From: an uncultured Prevotellaceae bacterium | GTDB taxonomy: Bacteria; Bacteroidota; Bacteroidia; Bacteroidales; Bacteroidaceae | Length of the DNA: 64,000 bases | Assembly: GCA_900316585.1 (NCBI GenBank) | Contig: ONDM01000004.1 | Span: 202,039 to 266,038 of the forward strand | Direction of reading: 5' to 3' | Shown here: positions 56,858 to 63,834 of the stretch, in pieces | How positions within the stretch are numbered: the stretch's first letter is position 1 | How the letters are laid out: the number at the start of each line of letters is the position of its first letter | Position numbers and translations under genes: made by a program | Notes under the pieces: generated by a model | Told to the model about the DNA's origin: nothing | What the model saw: only the letters and a program-made list of their open reading frames with translations | The model's database searches: none

Positions 56858-57244
56858 CTACTCCTCATAAGGTTCAACTGAGACAATAGCTATTTTTCGT
56901 GCGGAAATACGAACATTGATTTCATCCATCAAGAAATCCATACTGCCTTTCCAATAATCAATATTTTGATTTTTATTTTCCCGAATAGTCAGGCAAGTTG
57001 TAAAATTGCATATCTGGTTCTTGATGCGGAATTCCCTAATATCTTCCAGATGGAAAACTACAATAATGTCCTGAGTCTCATCATTCTCATGACTCCAAGT
57101 TTTTAATGCAATATCAACCTGCCCATAGTAATCCCCAGGACTATAGTTCATATACAAGATTGTGGAGTCATGAAAATCTTCATCCACACTATCTGGAAGT
57201 TTTTCAATGCCAGTGATTCTGTTTCGAACTTTATTGTCTATCAT
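56858..57244 (-). CDS. hypothetical protein (128 aa), immunity-like
   Basis: Not recognised. EDFHDSTILYMNYSPGDYYGQVDIALKTWS followed by IIVVFHLEDIREFRI has the FHDS-x-I start and alternating strands often seen in small immunity proteins. Acidic, soluble, no signal. It is 42 bp upstream of the 293-aa gene on the same strand, so the two may be expressed together as a pair. Confidence 0.55.
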   Translation of the reverse strand: MIDNKVRNRITGIEKLPDSVDEDFHDSTILYMNYSPGDYYGQVDIALKTWSHENDETQDIIVVFHLEDIREFRIKNQICNFTTCLTIRENKNQNIDYWKGSMDFLMDEINVRISARKIAIVSVEPYEE

Positions 57245-57269
57245 GTTATTTCAGATATAGTATTTTCCT

Positions 57270-57290
57270 GTCAAGTGGGGACAGGTTCCA
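57270..57290. repeat. gene-end element, copy C
   Basis: GTCAAGTGGGGACAGGTTCCA, 8 bp beyond the stop of the higA-like gene. CCTGTC/GACAGG (57268-57286) also forms a 6-bp hairpin. Confidence 0.6.
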
Positions 57291-57298
57291 TTTGGCAA

Positions 57299-57676
57299 TT
57301 ACAACACACAAGCCCATCCGAACTTGCGCACCAGTTCCTGCAGAAGGTTGCGGTCCTTTACCGGAATAGTAAGTTCCACCGTTTCAAACTTGGAATCCGA
57401 TGCACTGGCATTGCTGCCAGCAGATTCCAGTTCATATTGTGCCTGAGCTGCCAGCAGAATCTTTGCCGGAATACCTATGGCACGCTCTATCTTTACTGCC
57501 ATATCTGCACTAAGCGCACGCTTCCCACGGAGCAGTTCACTCAGATGGGAGGGCTGAGTACCCAGCATCTGGGCAAATTCCTTCTGGTTGATACCCCGTT
57601 CCCTCAGTTCCGGCTTGATCATCATTCCGGGATGAACCGCCATGAAAGGTGCAGGAGTTTCATTTTTTGTTTCCAT
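57299..57676 (-). CDS. HigA-like XRE antitoxin/transcription regulator
   Basis: A 125-aa DNA-binding protein: HPGMMIKPELRERGINQKEFAQMLGTQPSHLSELLRGKRALSADMAVKIERAIG is a clear HigA-type helix-turn-helix, followed by an AAQAQYELE linker and a C-terminal extension with ETVELTIPVKDRNLLQELVRKFGW. Start at ATG 57676 because the upstream frame runs into the promoter box; the leader is then only a few nucleotides. No higB-like toxin ORF lies on either side, so it is an orphan. It most likely represses its own promoter. Confidence 0.85.
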   Translation of the reverse strand: METKNETPAPFMAVHPGMMIKPELRERGINQKEFAQMLGTQPSHLSELLRGKRALSADMAVKIERAIGIPAKILLAAQAQYELESAGSNASASDSKFETVELTIPVKDRNLLQELVRKFGWACVL

Positions 57677-57686
57677 AATTATACCG

Positions 57687-57694
57687 CAAAAATA
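57687..57694 (-). promoter_or_regulatory. -7 box (TATTTTTG) of the higA-like gene
   Basis: The minus strand reads TATTTTTG, only 10 bp before the ATG, so the transcript would be nearly leaderless. Confidence 0.6.
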
Positions 57695-57701
57695 TAAAAA
57701 G

Positions 57702-57731
57702 ATTCCCAAATCAGGGAATTAATTTGGGAAT
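57702..57731. promoter_or_regulatory. candidate operator of the HigA-like regulator
   Basis: A perfect 10-bp inverted repeat, ATTCCCAAAT (57702-57711) and ATTTGGGAAT (57722-57731), with a third half-site GGGAAT at 57714-57719. It covers the -33 region of the promoter, a normal place for an autorepressor. Confidence 0.5.
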
Positions 57732-57795
57732 TTCTTTAGATTTTAACACACCATTTGATAGTTTAAGGGATGGGGTAGGATGGACTGAAATTGTC

Positions 57796-57830
57796 AATTC
57801 TTTCCAATTCTTTCAAAATTGGAAAGAATT
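57796..57830. terminator. 14-bp perfect hairpin in the hsdR-higA gap
   Basis: AATTCTTTCCAATT pairs with AATTGGAAAGAATT around a 7-nt loop. AT-rich, followed by TTAGCTTTT on the plus strand. It could be a weak terminator or a protein-binding palindrome. Confidence 0.4.
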
Positions 57831-57859
57831 TTAGCTTTTGTGGGCTTGGAATTTGAAGT

Positions 57860-57896
57860 CGTGAGTGACGCTCACGAGTTGAACACTGTCAGTGTT
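57860..57896. repeat. two neighbouring palindromes downstream of hsdR
   Basis: CGTGAG-TGACG-CTCACG (57860-57876) and AACACTG-T-CAGTGTT (57882-57896) stand 5 bp apart, just beyond the hsdR stop. No T-run follows on the minus strand, so a palindromic intergenic repeat is as likely as a terminator. Confidence 0.45.
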
Positions 57897-57900
57897 AAAA

Positions 57901-57915
57901 GGGGAGAGGTTCCAA
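57901..57915. repeat. gene-end element, copy D
   Basis: GGGGAGAGGTTCCAA, 8 bp beyond the hsdR stop codon. It matches the core of copies B and C (GGGAGAGGTTC, GGTTCCA) and is followed by a second AGAGGTTC. Confidence 0.5.
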
Positions 57916-57922
57916 TAGAGGT

Positions 57923-60900
57923 TCACTCCGCAGCCTTCATCCACGCTTCATCCATCGGGGTGTACATGTTCACCACGTTATCATCCTCGTAGTTGTCTTC
58001 ATCGTCGGCCCACTGGTTACACTGGTCCATGACCATCTGGAGGGCTTGTTCCTGGCCTTCGGGTGGGTATTTGTAGTGCTTGAGCAGTCGTTTCACCATC
58101 ACGCGCATCTTGGCACGGGCGCTCTCTTTCTGTTTCCAGTCTATGGTGCGGTTTTTCCTCAGTTGCTCTGTCAGGGCTTTGGTGAGTTCCACCAGCTGGT
58201 CGTTGGAATAGAAGTCCTTGATGGCTTCCGGGCGAGTCAAGGCATCGTAGAAGGCTTTTTCTTCCTGCGACAGTCCCAGGCTGTTCCCTTCTTCCTCGGT
58301 GGCCTTTATCTCTGCAGCCAGTTTCAGCAGGTGTTCTATGGTGTCGGCATTGGTAATGTGGCCGTTTATATATTGGTTCATGGTCTCTCGCAGCATATCG
58401 GAGAACCTGGCGCTCTGTACCAGGTTGGTACGCTTGTAGAGGCTCACACGCTCTGCCAGCAGGCGTTTCAGCAGTTCCACGGCCATGTTCTTCTGCTTCA
58501 TCTTCTGAATGCCTTTCAGGAATTCCTCGTCAAACAGGGAGAACTCCACTTCCTTGCCTTGGAAGATGTTGATCACCGTGCCATCGCTCTTCACACTCTG
58601 CTTCAGCAGGTTGGATATCTGCTGATTGATTTCTTTCTTGTGAATCTTCCCGGGTGCCTCCCATTTCAGCAGCAAGCCACGCACGGCATCCATGAACACC
58701 ACTTCCAGAAGCTCCGTCTTGGAAAGTAGGGATTTGCATAGGGTGACTGAATTATGCAGCAGGGCACTCTCCTTCAGGAAGTTCTTCTTGGCCTCTTCCT
58801 TGCCCACTTCCAGGAAGAAATTGGCAGCATCCTTTATCAGGTCCACTCTGTCGGCATCGGTGGTTGTATAGAACGATGTGTACTTGAAGCCATGGAGAAG
58901 GTCTTGGCAGATTTCCCGTTTCTCCTTGTAGGTGAAGTGTGCAGTCTTGGCAATGTCCGGGTTACCGAAGCGTTTCTGGTCGCGCCCCGTGTAATCCTTC
59001 ATGGCACGTTGCAAGGCCTGTGCTATTCCTATATAGTCCACTATCAGACCACCTTCCTTGCCAGGGAACACTCGGTTCACACGGGCAATGGCCTGCATCA
59101 GGTTGTGTCCGGCCATCGGCTTGTACACGTACATGGTAGCCAATGACGGCACATCGAATCCCGTGAGCCACATATCCACCACGATAGCTATCTTCATCGG
59201 GTCCTTGTCGTCCTTGAACTTCTTGGCCAGCTCCTTTTTGTAGTGGTCGTTCCCTATGTACTTCGACCAGCTTTCCGGGTCTTTGTTGCTCGATGTCATT
59301 ACCACCTTCACCTTCTCCTGCCAGTCCGGTCTCAGCTCCAGGATACGGAAGAATATCTTCATGGCAATGGTACGGTTGTAAGCCACTATCATGGCCTTGC
59401 CTGTAAGCTCATTGGCCCGGTAGTTCTCATAGTGTTTCAGAATATCATCCACCAGCGAGTTGATGGTTTCCTTGGCACCCAGCACGGCATCCAGGTGGCT
59501 CAGGTTCTGCTTGGTCTTCATCACCTGGCTTTCCTCATCGCCTTCCTCCAGCAGTTCAAACTCAGTATCCAGCTGTTTCAAGATATCGTCATCCAGTTTC
59601 AGGTTCACCACACGGCTCTCATAGTAAACCGGACGGGTAGCCCCATCTTCCACAGCCTGAGTCATGTCATAGACATCTATATAGTTTCCGAAAACCTCCT
59701 GCGTATCCTTATCCCTGTTGCTGATAGGTGTTCCGGTGAACCCTATGAACGAAGCATTCGGCAAGGCCTCACGCATCAGCCGTGCGAAGCCCTTCTTCAT
59801 GCGATTATCCTTACTGTCCCAATGCTCGTCACCATACTGGCTCCGGTGCGCCTCGTCGGTCATGACGATGATGTTCTTGCGCTGGCTCAATGGCCCTTCT
59901 CCCTCCTCAAATTTCTGAATGGTAGTAAAGATGATTCCACCAGCCTTGCGGTTCTTCAGCAGGGAGATAAGGTCCTCCCGACTGTCGGCAGTCTCTGGGG
60001 TCTGACGAAGGAACTCCCGGCAACGGCTGAACTGTCCTTGTAGCTGCTGGTCCAGATCCTTTCTGTCCGTGACCACCACGATGGTTATTTCCGGGAACTT
60101 CTGTATAAGCTGGTGTGCAAAGAACACCATAGAAAGGCTCTTTCCTGAGCCTTGTGTATGCCAGAACACACCTATCTTGCCATCACCCTTCACAGCCGGG
60201 TAGGTACGCATTACGGCCTTCTTCACGGCATAATACTGATGGTAGCAAGCCAATATCTTAGCCACAGCCCCCTCGTTCTTGTCGAAGCAGATATAGTCGT
60301 GAATGATTTCCAGCAGACAGTCTTTCCGGAAGATGCCCTCAAAGAACGTGCGATAGTCGGCAAACTGAGTGGATTCATAGCTTCCGTCCTTGGTTTTCCA
60401 CTCCATGTAGCGTTCCTCTTTGGCCGTGATGGTTCCAGCCTTGGTCTTGGCCATGTCGCTGATTACGTTGAACGCATTATAGGTAAAGAGCACCGGGCAT
60501 TTCTGCTGATAGTTCTTTATCTGCATGTAAGCATCGTGTGCCTTAGCTCCCCCGCTAGGAGTTTTCAGTTCTATCACCACCAGAGGCAATCCATTGATGA
60601 GCACAGCCAGGTCCAGTCTTATCTTATTGTTCTTTTCCTCCACTCTCCACTGGTTCACTATGAGGAACGAGTTTGCATCCACATATTTATAGCTCACCAG
60701 TTTCACCCGGTAAGTACGCATTTCACCATACCAGGGAATTTCGGCTTCCAATCCGTTCTGCAGGGCATCCATGAACTTTTCGTTGTTCTGAATTAGGGTG
60801 AAGTCGTTCATGTCATAGAGTTTGCGCAAGGCCTCGTCTATGGCTTCCTGGGGTATTCCGGGGTTGATGTTCCGAATCTGCTTTTCCAGCTCTTCCCGGT

Positions 60901-61021
60901 AGTATGGTTCATGGGGGTCACGATCCACATCGTACCCCGATTTGTACGTGTAACCCAAATCTTGAAAGAGCTTGATGAGCGCTTTCTCATAGGTCTCTTC
61001 GGTGAAATGTATCATATTCAT
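57923..61021 (-). CDS. hsdR: Type I restriction enzyme, R subunit
   Basis: A 1032-aa restriction and translocation subunit. N-terminal PD-(D/E)xK nuclease (about 100-220) with Asp137 in RLDLAVLI and Glu151-Lys153 in VVIELKTP; SF2 helicase motor with Walker A HTQGSGKS (288-295), DEAH (389-392), GFTGTPI and the C-terminal helicase motif ALQRA/IARVNRVFPGKEGG; helical C-terminal part for binding the methylase complex (about 780-1032). It lies 23 bp after hsdS on the same strand and all catalytic motifs are intact. Confidence 0.95.
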   Translation of the reverse strand: MNMIHFTEETYEKALIKLFQDLGYTYKSGYDVDRDPHEPYYREELEKQIRNINPGIPQEAIDEALRKLYDMNDFTLIQNNEKFMDALQNGLEAEIPWYGEMRTYRVKLVSYKYVDANSFLIVNQWRVEEKNNKIRLDLAVLINGLPLVVIELKTPSGGAKAHDAYMQIKNYQQKCPVLFTYNAFNVISDMAKTKAGTITAKEERYMEWKTKDGSYESTQFADYRTFFEGIFRKDCLLEIIHDYICFDKNEGAVAKILACYHQYYAVKKAVMRTYPAVKGDGKIGVFWHTQGSGKSLSMVFFAHQLIQKFPEITIVVVTDRKDLDQQLQGQFSRCREFLRQTPETADSREDLISLLKNRKAGGIIFTTIQKFEEGEGPLSQRKNIIVMTDEAHRSQYGDEHWDSKDNRMKKGFARLMREALPNASFIGFTGTPISNRDKDTQEVFGNYIDVYDMTQAVEDGATRPVYYESRVVNLKLDDDILKQLDTEFELLEEGDEESQVMKTKQNLSHLDAVLGAKETINSLVDDILKHYENYRANELTGKAMIVAYNRTIAMKIFFRILELRPDWQEKVKVVMTSSNKDPESWSKYIGNDHYKKELAKKFKDDKDPMKIAIVVDMWLTGFDVPSLATMYVYKPMAGHNLMQAIARVNRVFPGKEGGLIVDYIGIAQALQRAMKDYTGRDQKRFGNPDIAKTAHFTYKEKREICQDLLHGFKYTSFYTTTDADRVDLIKDAANFFLEVGKEEAKKNFLKESALLHNSVTLCKSLLSKTELLEVVFMDAVRGLLLKWEAPGKIHKKEINQQISNLLKQSVKSDGTVINIFQGKEVEFSLFDEEFLKGIQKMKQKNMAVELLKRLLAERVSLYKRTNLVQSARFSDMLRETMNQYINGHITNADTIEHLLKLAAEIKATEEEGNSLGLSQEEKAFYDALTRPEAIKDFYSNDQLVELTKALTEQLRKNRTIDWKQKESARAKMRVMVKRLLKHYKYPPEGQEQALQMVMDQCNQWADDEDNYEDDNVVNMYTPMDEAWMKAAE

Positions 61022-61044
61022 AACAACAAGGTTATTACTGGCTT

Positions 61045-62268
61045 TTATACTTCTATTTCTCCAGACATTAGCTTGGGAAGCAGGGTGTCACGGGTTTTAG
61101 CAAGCATTTCATTTTCTTCAAGATTCCTAAACATCAACAATCCAATAGGTTCTATAAGAGAATTGAAATTTGAAAGAATTTCTTCACTTGGAATTACAAT
61201 TCTCATTTGTTTTACACTTTCACGGGGTAATTCTGTTTGACCAGTACTACCCACAGCCATGTTTTCTATTTCTAATTGCCGATTTAACAAATTACGACCT
61301 ATATAAAATTTATAAATAGAATCTTTTGCCCTAACTACAGTCAAGTGCGAATCAAAAGCAACATTACTTGAATCAAAATAAATAATTCCAACACGACCCA
61401 AAGAACCAATGCCTGTAGAATTTATTAATACATCCCATTGCTTCACTTTCTTTTCCGTTGGAGATTTTAGTTTATGTAATCTGGCATTCTTCATAGAAAC
61501 AATATTGTTTCTAACACAAGTTTGCCCTAAAACCCACTGGTCTGTTTCGTCACTATATTTAGGGGATAAACCTCTTGAAATAAATGAACAAAGGGATTCT
61601 AAAGTCCCCACTTTCCACCCTTTAGGAATTCTTCCCAACTCACTATCTTCAAACTCTCCATCTTGGAAAGGTTCAAAATCTACAAACCAACTCTTAAACA
61701 AAGCCTGTGCTTGTGCTTCCAGATTCGCATTAATCTTATTGTTGTTTTCTATTTTAGCGTCTAGGGAGGAAAGAATGGAGGCTATTTTTTGCTGAAGTAA
61801 AATATCTGGTGCTTTTACAATTATGTTTTGTATATTTTTTATTGGCAACTTAGCTTGAACTGCTCCAACAATACCTTTTTGAATTTCCTGTTTCCCTAAT
61901 TCAGAAATTAAATAATAATAAAGAAACTCTTTATCAAAATTGTTTATATCAATTAGTTTAACACAATTTTCTGTTAGGTTTGCATTATTCAAAGATTTAC
62001 CTACAATAGCAACTAAGCCAATAGTTCCAACTATAGAAATAATTATATCTCCTGTATTAACAATATATCTCGATATAAGTTTTTGCGTATCATCATCAAC
62101 ATATTCATATGAGGAATCCAACTCTAAAACTTTCTTTAACCCTAAATCACGAACACGGATATATGGATGTGAATTAGGAGAAGAGACAAGATTCACACCT
62201 TTAGGTAGCCTCTTTCCTCCTTTTATGGTTGCAATATCTCCTAAATGTATTTCCTTCCACTCCATCAT
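61045..62268 (-). CDS. hsdS: Type I restriction-modification specificity subunit
   Basis: A 407-aa protein with two target-recognition domains (about 1-150 and 215-350), each followed by a conserved helix: central KINANLEAQAQALFKSWFVDFEPF and distal NEMLAKTRDTLLPKLMSGEIEV. It sets the DNA sequence methylated and cut. ATG 62268 was preferred; the TTG one codon upstream and ATG 62265 are alternatives. It overlaps the upstream stop (TGATG). The gene is visibly more AT-rich than hsdR, usual for exchanged recognition domains. Confidence 0.95.
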   Translation of the reverse strand: MMEWKEIHLGDIATIKGGKRLPKGVNLVSSPNSHPYIRVRDLGLKKVLELDSSYEYVDDDTQKLISRYIVNTGDIIISIVGTIGLVAIVGKSLNNANLTENCVKLIDINNFDKEFLYYYLISELGKQEIQKGIVGAVQAKLPIKNIQNIIVKAPDILLQQKIASILSSLDAKIENNNKINANLEAQAQALFKSWFVDFEPFQDGEFEDSELGRIPKGWKVGTLESLCSFISRGLSPKYSDETDQWVLGQTCVRNNIVSMKNARLHKLKSPTEKKVKQWDVLINSTGIGSLGRVGIIYFDSSNVAFDSHLTVVRAKDSIYKFYIGRNLLNRQLEIENMAVGSTGQTELPRESVKQMRIVIPSEEILSNFNSLIEPIGLLMFRNLEENEMLAKTRDTLLPKLMSGEIEV

Positions 62269-62888
62269 CAAATAATCTTATCTTTTAAAATACCAGCAAG
62301 ACCAATAAAGAAAGCAACTGCAATAGAAGCCCAGGTTGCAATTTGCTGATTTCTATACCTAATATCTTCTTCTGTCTTAAACCCATTCTTTACTAATTCT
62401 CTGAGTTCTTGACTAACCGCATAAGACATTCTAAGATTCCTTCTTATTGGTAATAGTTCTTCCGGGCAATTTGTATAAGTGTATATATATGAATCATTTC
62501 CTACTTTCCAGTATCTCCCAAATTGAGGTAAATACACTTTTTCACGCCCATTATTAATAGAAATAAGAGAACGTTTAACTTCAACAGCATTTTTTCTTCC
62601 TATAACGCAGGGAAATGAATGGCCCATAGGAACTGGAATTATATATCGTTCTTTTACTAATAAATCTATCAAAGAAACTAATTCGGTAACTAATGCATAA
62701 ATTTCTTTTTCGTTCTTATATTTTTCTTGATTATAAAACACAAGATTTTCTCTTTCGTAAGGAATTATAGCCACTTCCCGTTTCTCCAATAATCTGCTTT
62801 CATTCAAGACTTCATCAATAGAATTTACAGAGTCATTGTATTTCACAAGGGCTCTCATAAACTCTTTTTCTATTTTCTTGAATTTCAT
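62268..62888 (-). CDS. hypothetical membrane-anchored protein (206 aa)
   Basis: Not recognised. A soluble N-terminal part (FMRALVKYNDSVNSIDEVLNESRLLEKREV, then VKRSLISINNGREKVYLPQFGRYWKVGNDSYIYTYTN) with one C-terminal membrane helix (ATWASIAVAFFIGLAGILKDKII, about 184-206). Its stop overlaps the hsdS start, so the two are translated together. AT-rich like hsdS. It may be a restriction accessory or an added anti-phage factor; nothing in the sequence decides this. Confidence 0.65.
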   Translation of the reverse strand: MKFKKIEKEFMRALVKYNDSVNSIDEVLNESRLLEKREVAIIPYERENLVFYNQEKYKNEKEIYALVTELVSLIDLLVKERYIIPVPMGHSFPCVIGRKNAVEVKRSLISINNGREKVYLPQFGRYWKVGNDSYIYTYTNCPEELLPIRRNLRMSYAVSQELRELVKNGFKTEEDIRYRNQQIATWASIAVAFFIGLAGILKDKII

Positions 62889-62894
62889 ACGCTC

Positions 62895-62942
62895 TTAAAT
62901 TTCAAACCCAATATTCCCCAACTGTTTCTTGATTTCTTCCAT
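62895..62942 (-). CDS. 15-codon ORF between the BRO gene and the 206-aa gene
   Basis: ATG-initiated, encoding MEEIKKQLGNIGFEI, 9 bp after the BRO gene stop and 6 bp before the next start. It fits a tail of the HsdM type (these often end with a short helix and G-(F/Y)-E-(I/F)), so it may be a leftover of a deleted hsdM. It may also be chance or a leader peptide. Confidence 0.25.
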   Translation of the reverse strand: MEEIKKQLGNIGFEI

Positions 62943-62951
62943 AAATGAGAA

Positions 62952-63809
62952 CTACTTTTCTTTATTGTCTTCTTCTGAACCTTCAGACAACAGAAAGTCA
63001 CTCGCCTTGGTATTTGAGATAATGCTTCGGCCAAGTTTGCTCTCCAGTTGATTACGTGCAGCTTTAGCTACGCTACCGCCATCTTTTGCCACTTGGGTTT
63101 GTGCATTAAAACCTTTAGGGTCACGTTGTTTGGAAAGTTCTGTGGCTGAAGCTTCCGCCAAGATATTGAGGGCTATCTCCAGATTAGTCATATTGTCGCG
63201 CAGATTCTCCTTCTTCAGTCCCTTGAATTGCTTGAATTGCTTGGTGGTAAAACCGCTCCACTCTCTAGTGATGATGTCTGTAAGTGAAGCATATTCCAAT
63301 CCTTCCTGCACGCCTGTACGTTTCCATTCATCGGTCAGTTCTTTTCGAACCTCAATACTTTTGATGCGCTGGTTAATCCATGCGTCGCTGTAACCTAAGC
63401 GTTTGTAATCGATAATGGCCTGGTCGATGCTCAGTTCAGGGTCTTGCATCTGGTCAATGCGCTGACTGGCAACCTGTGCCATCCATTGTTTGAATGGCTC
63501 AGCCTTGGGCGAAGGAATGGATTGGATGATGCGGAAAAGTTGTTCTGTATCAGCCACATCGGTCAAGCGCATCTTGCCGTCAGCAGCACGCATTTTCAAC
63601 TGGTGACAATTTGTCACCGTTTCATTCCCTTCCTCTTTTAATCGCTGTTTTAGCTTGTTCCAATACTTGCGTGCTGTTAAAGCATCTTTGCTATCGGTCA
63701 GCACTCCACACACATCTACTACAGAGAAGTACCACTTCTCTTCCTGATCGTCCCATGCAGTACGAATTTTACTATCTTGGAACAGTTGTATTGCTTGTTT
63801 CTTTGTCAT
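62952..63809 (-). CDS. BRO-N domain protein (phage antirepressor/DinD-like)
   Basis: A 285-aa cytoplasmic DNA-binding-type protein. N-terminal BRO-N domain (about 1-105: WYFSVVDVCGVLTDSKDALTARKYWNKLKQRL, LTDVADTEQLFRIIQSIPSPKAEPFKQWM), then a helical C-terminal domain with DRITREWSGFTTKQFKQFKGLK-like segment (seen as DIITREWSG) as in DinD-type proteins. Such genes are often found inside Type I restriction operons of Bacteroidetes, role unknown. It is 25 bp downstream of the acyltransferase fragment. Confidence 0.85.
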   Translation of the reverse strand: MTKKQAIQLFQDSKIRTAWDDQEEKWYFSVVDVCGVLTDSKDALTARKYWNKLKQRLKEEGNETVTNCHQLKMRAADGKMRLTDVADTEQLFRIIQSIPSPKAEPFKQWMAQVASQRIDQMQDPELSIDQAIIDYKRLGYSDAWINQRIKSIEVRKELTDEWKRTGVQEGLEYASLTDIITREWSGFTTKQFKQFKGLKKENLRDNMTNLEIALNILAEASATELSKQRDPKGFNAQTQVAKDGGSVAKAARNQLESKLGRSIISNTKASDFLLSEGSEEDNKEK

Positions 63810-63834
63810 ACAGTTCTATTTGATAAATGAGAAT

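Larger units (their letters stand above)
57686..57743. repeat. promoter-region repeat, copy B
   Basis: Homologue of 55122-55182 with identical ends (19 and 13 bp) and a diverged middle. It contains the higA-like gene's promoter and its inverted repeat. Confidence 0.75.

Noticed and set aside
57710..57922. A HigB-like toxin gene next to the HigA-like gene
   Set aside because: No open frame of adequate length with a RelE-type pattern was found in this gap or on the other side.
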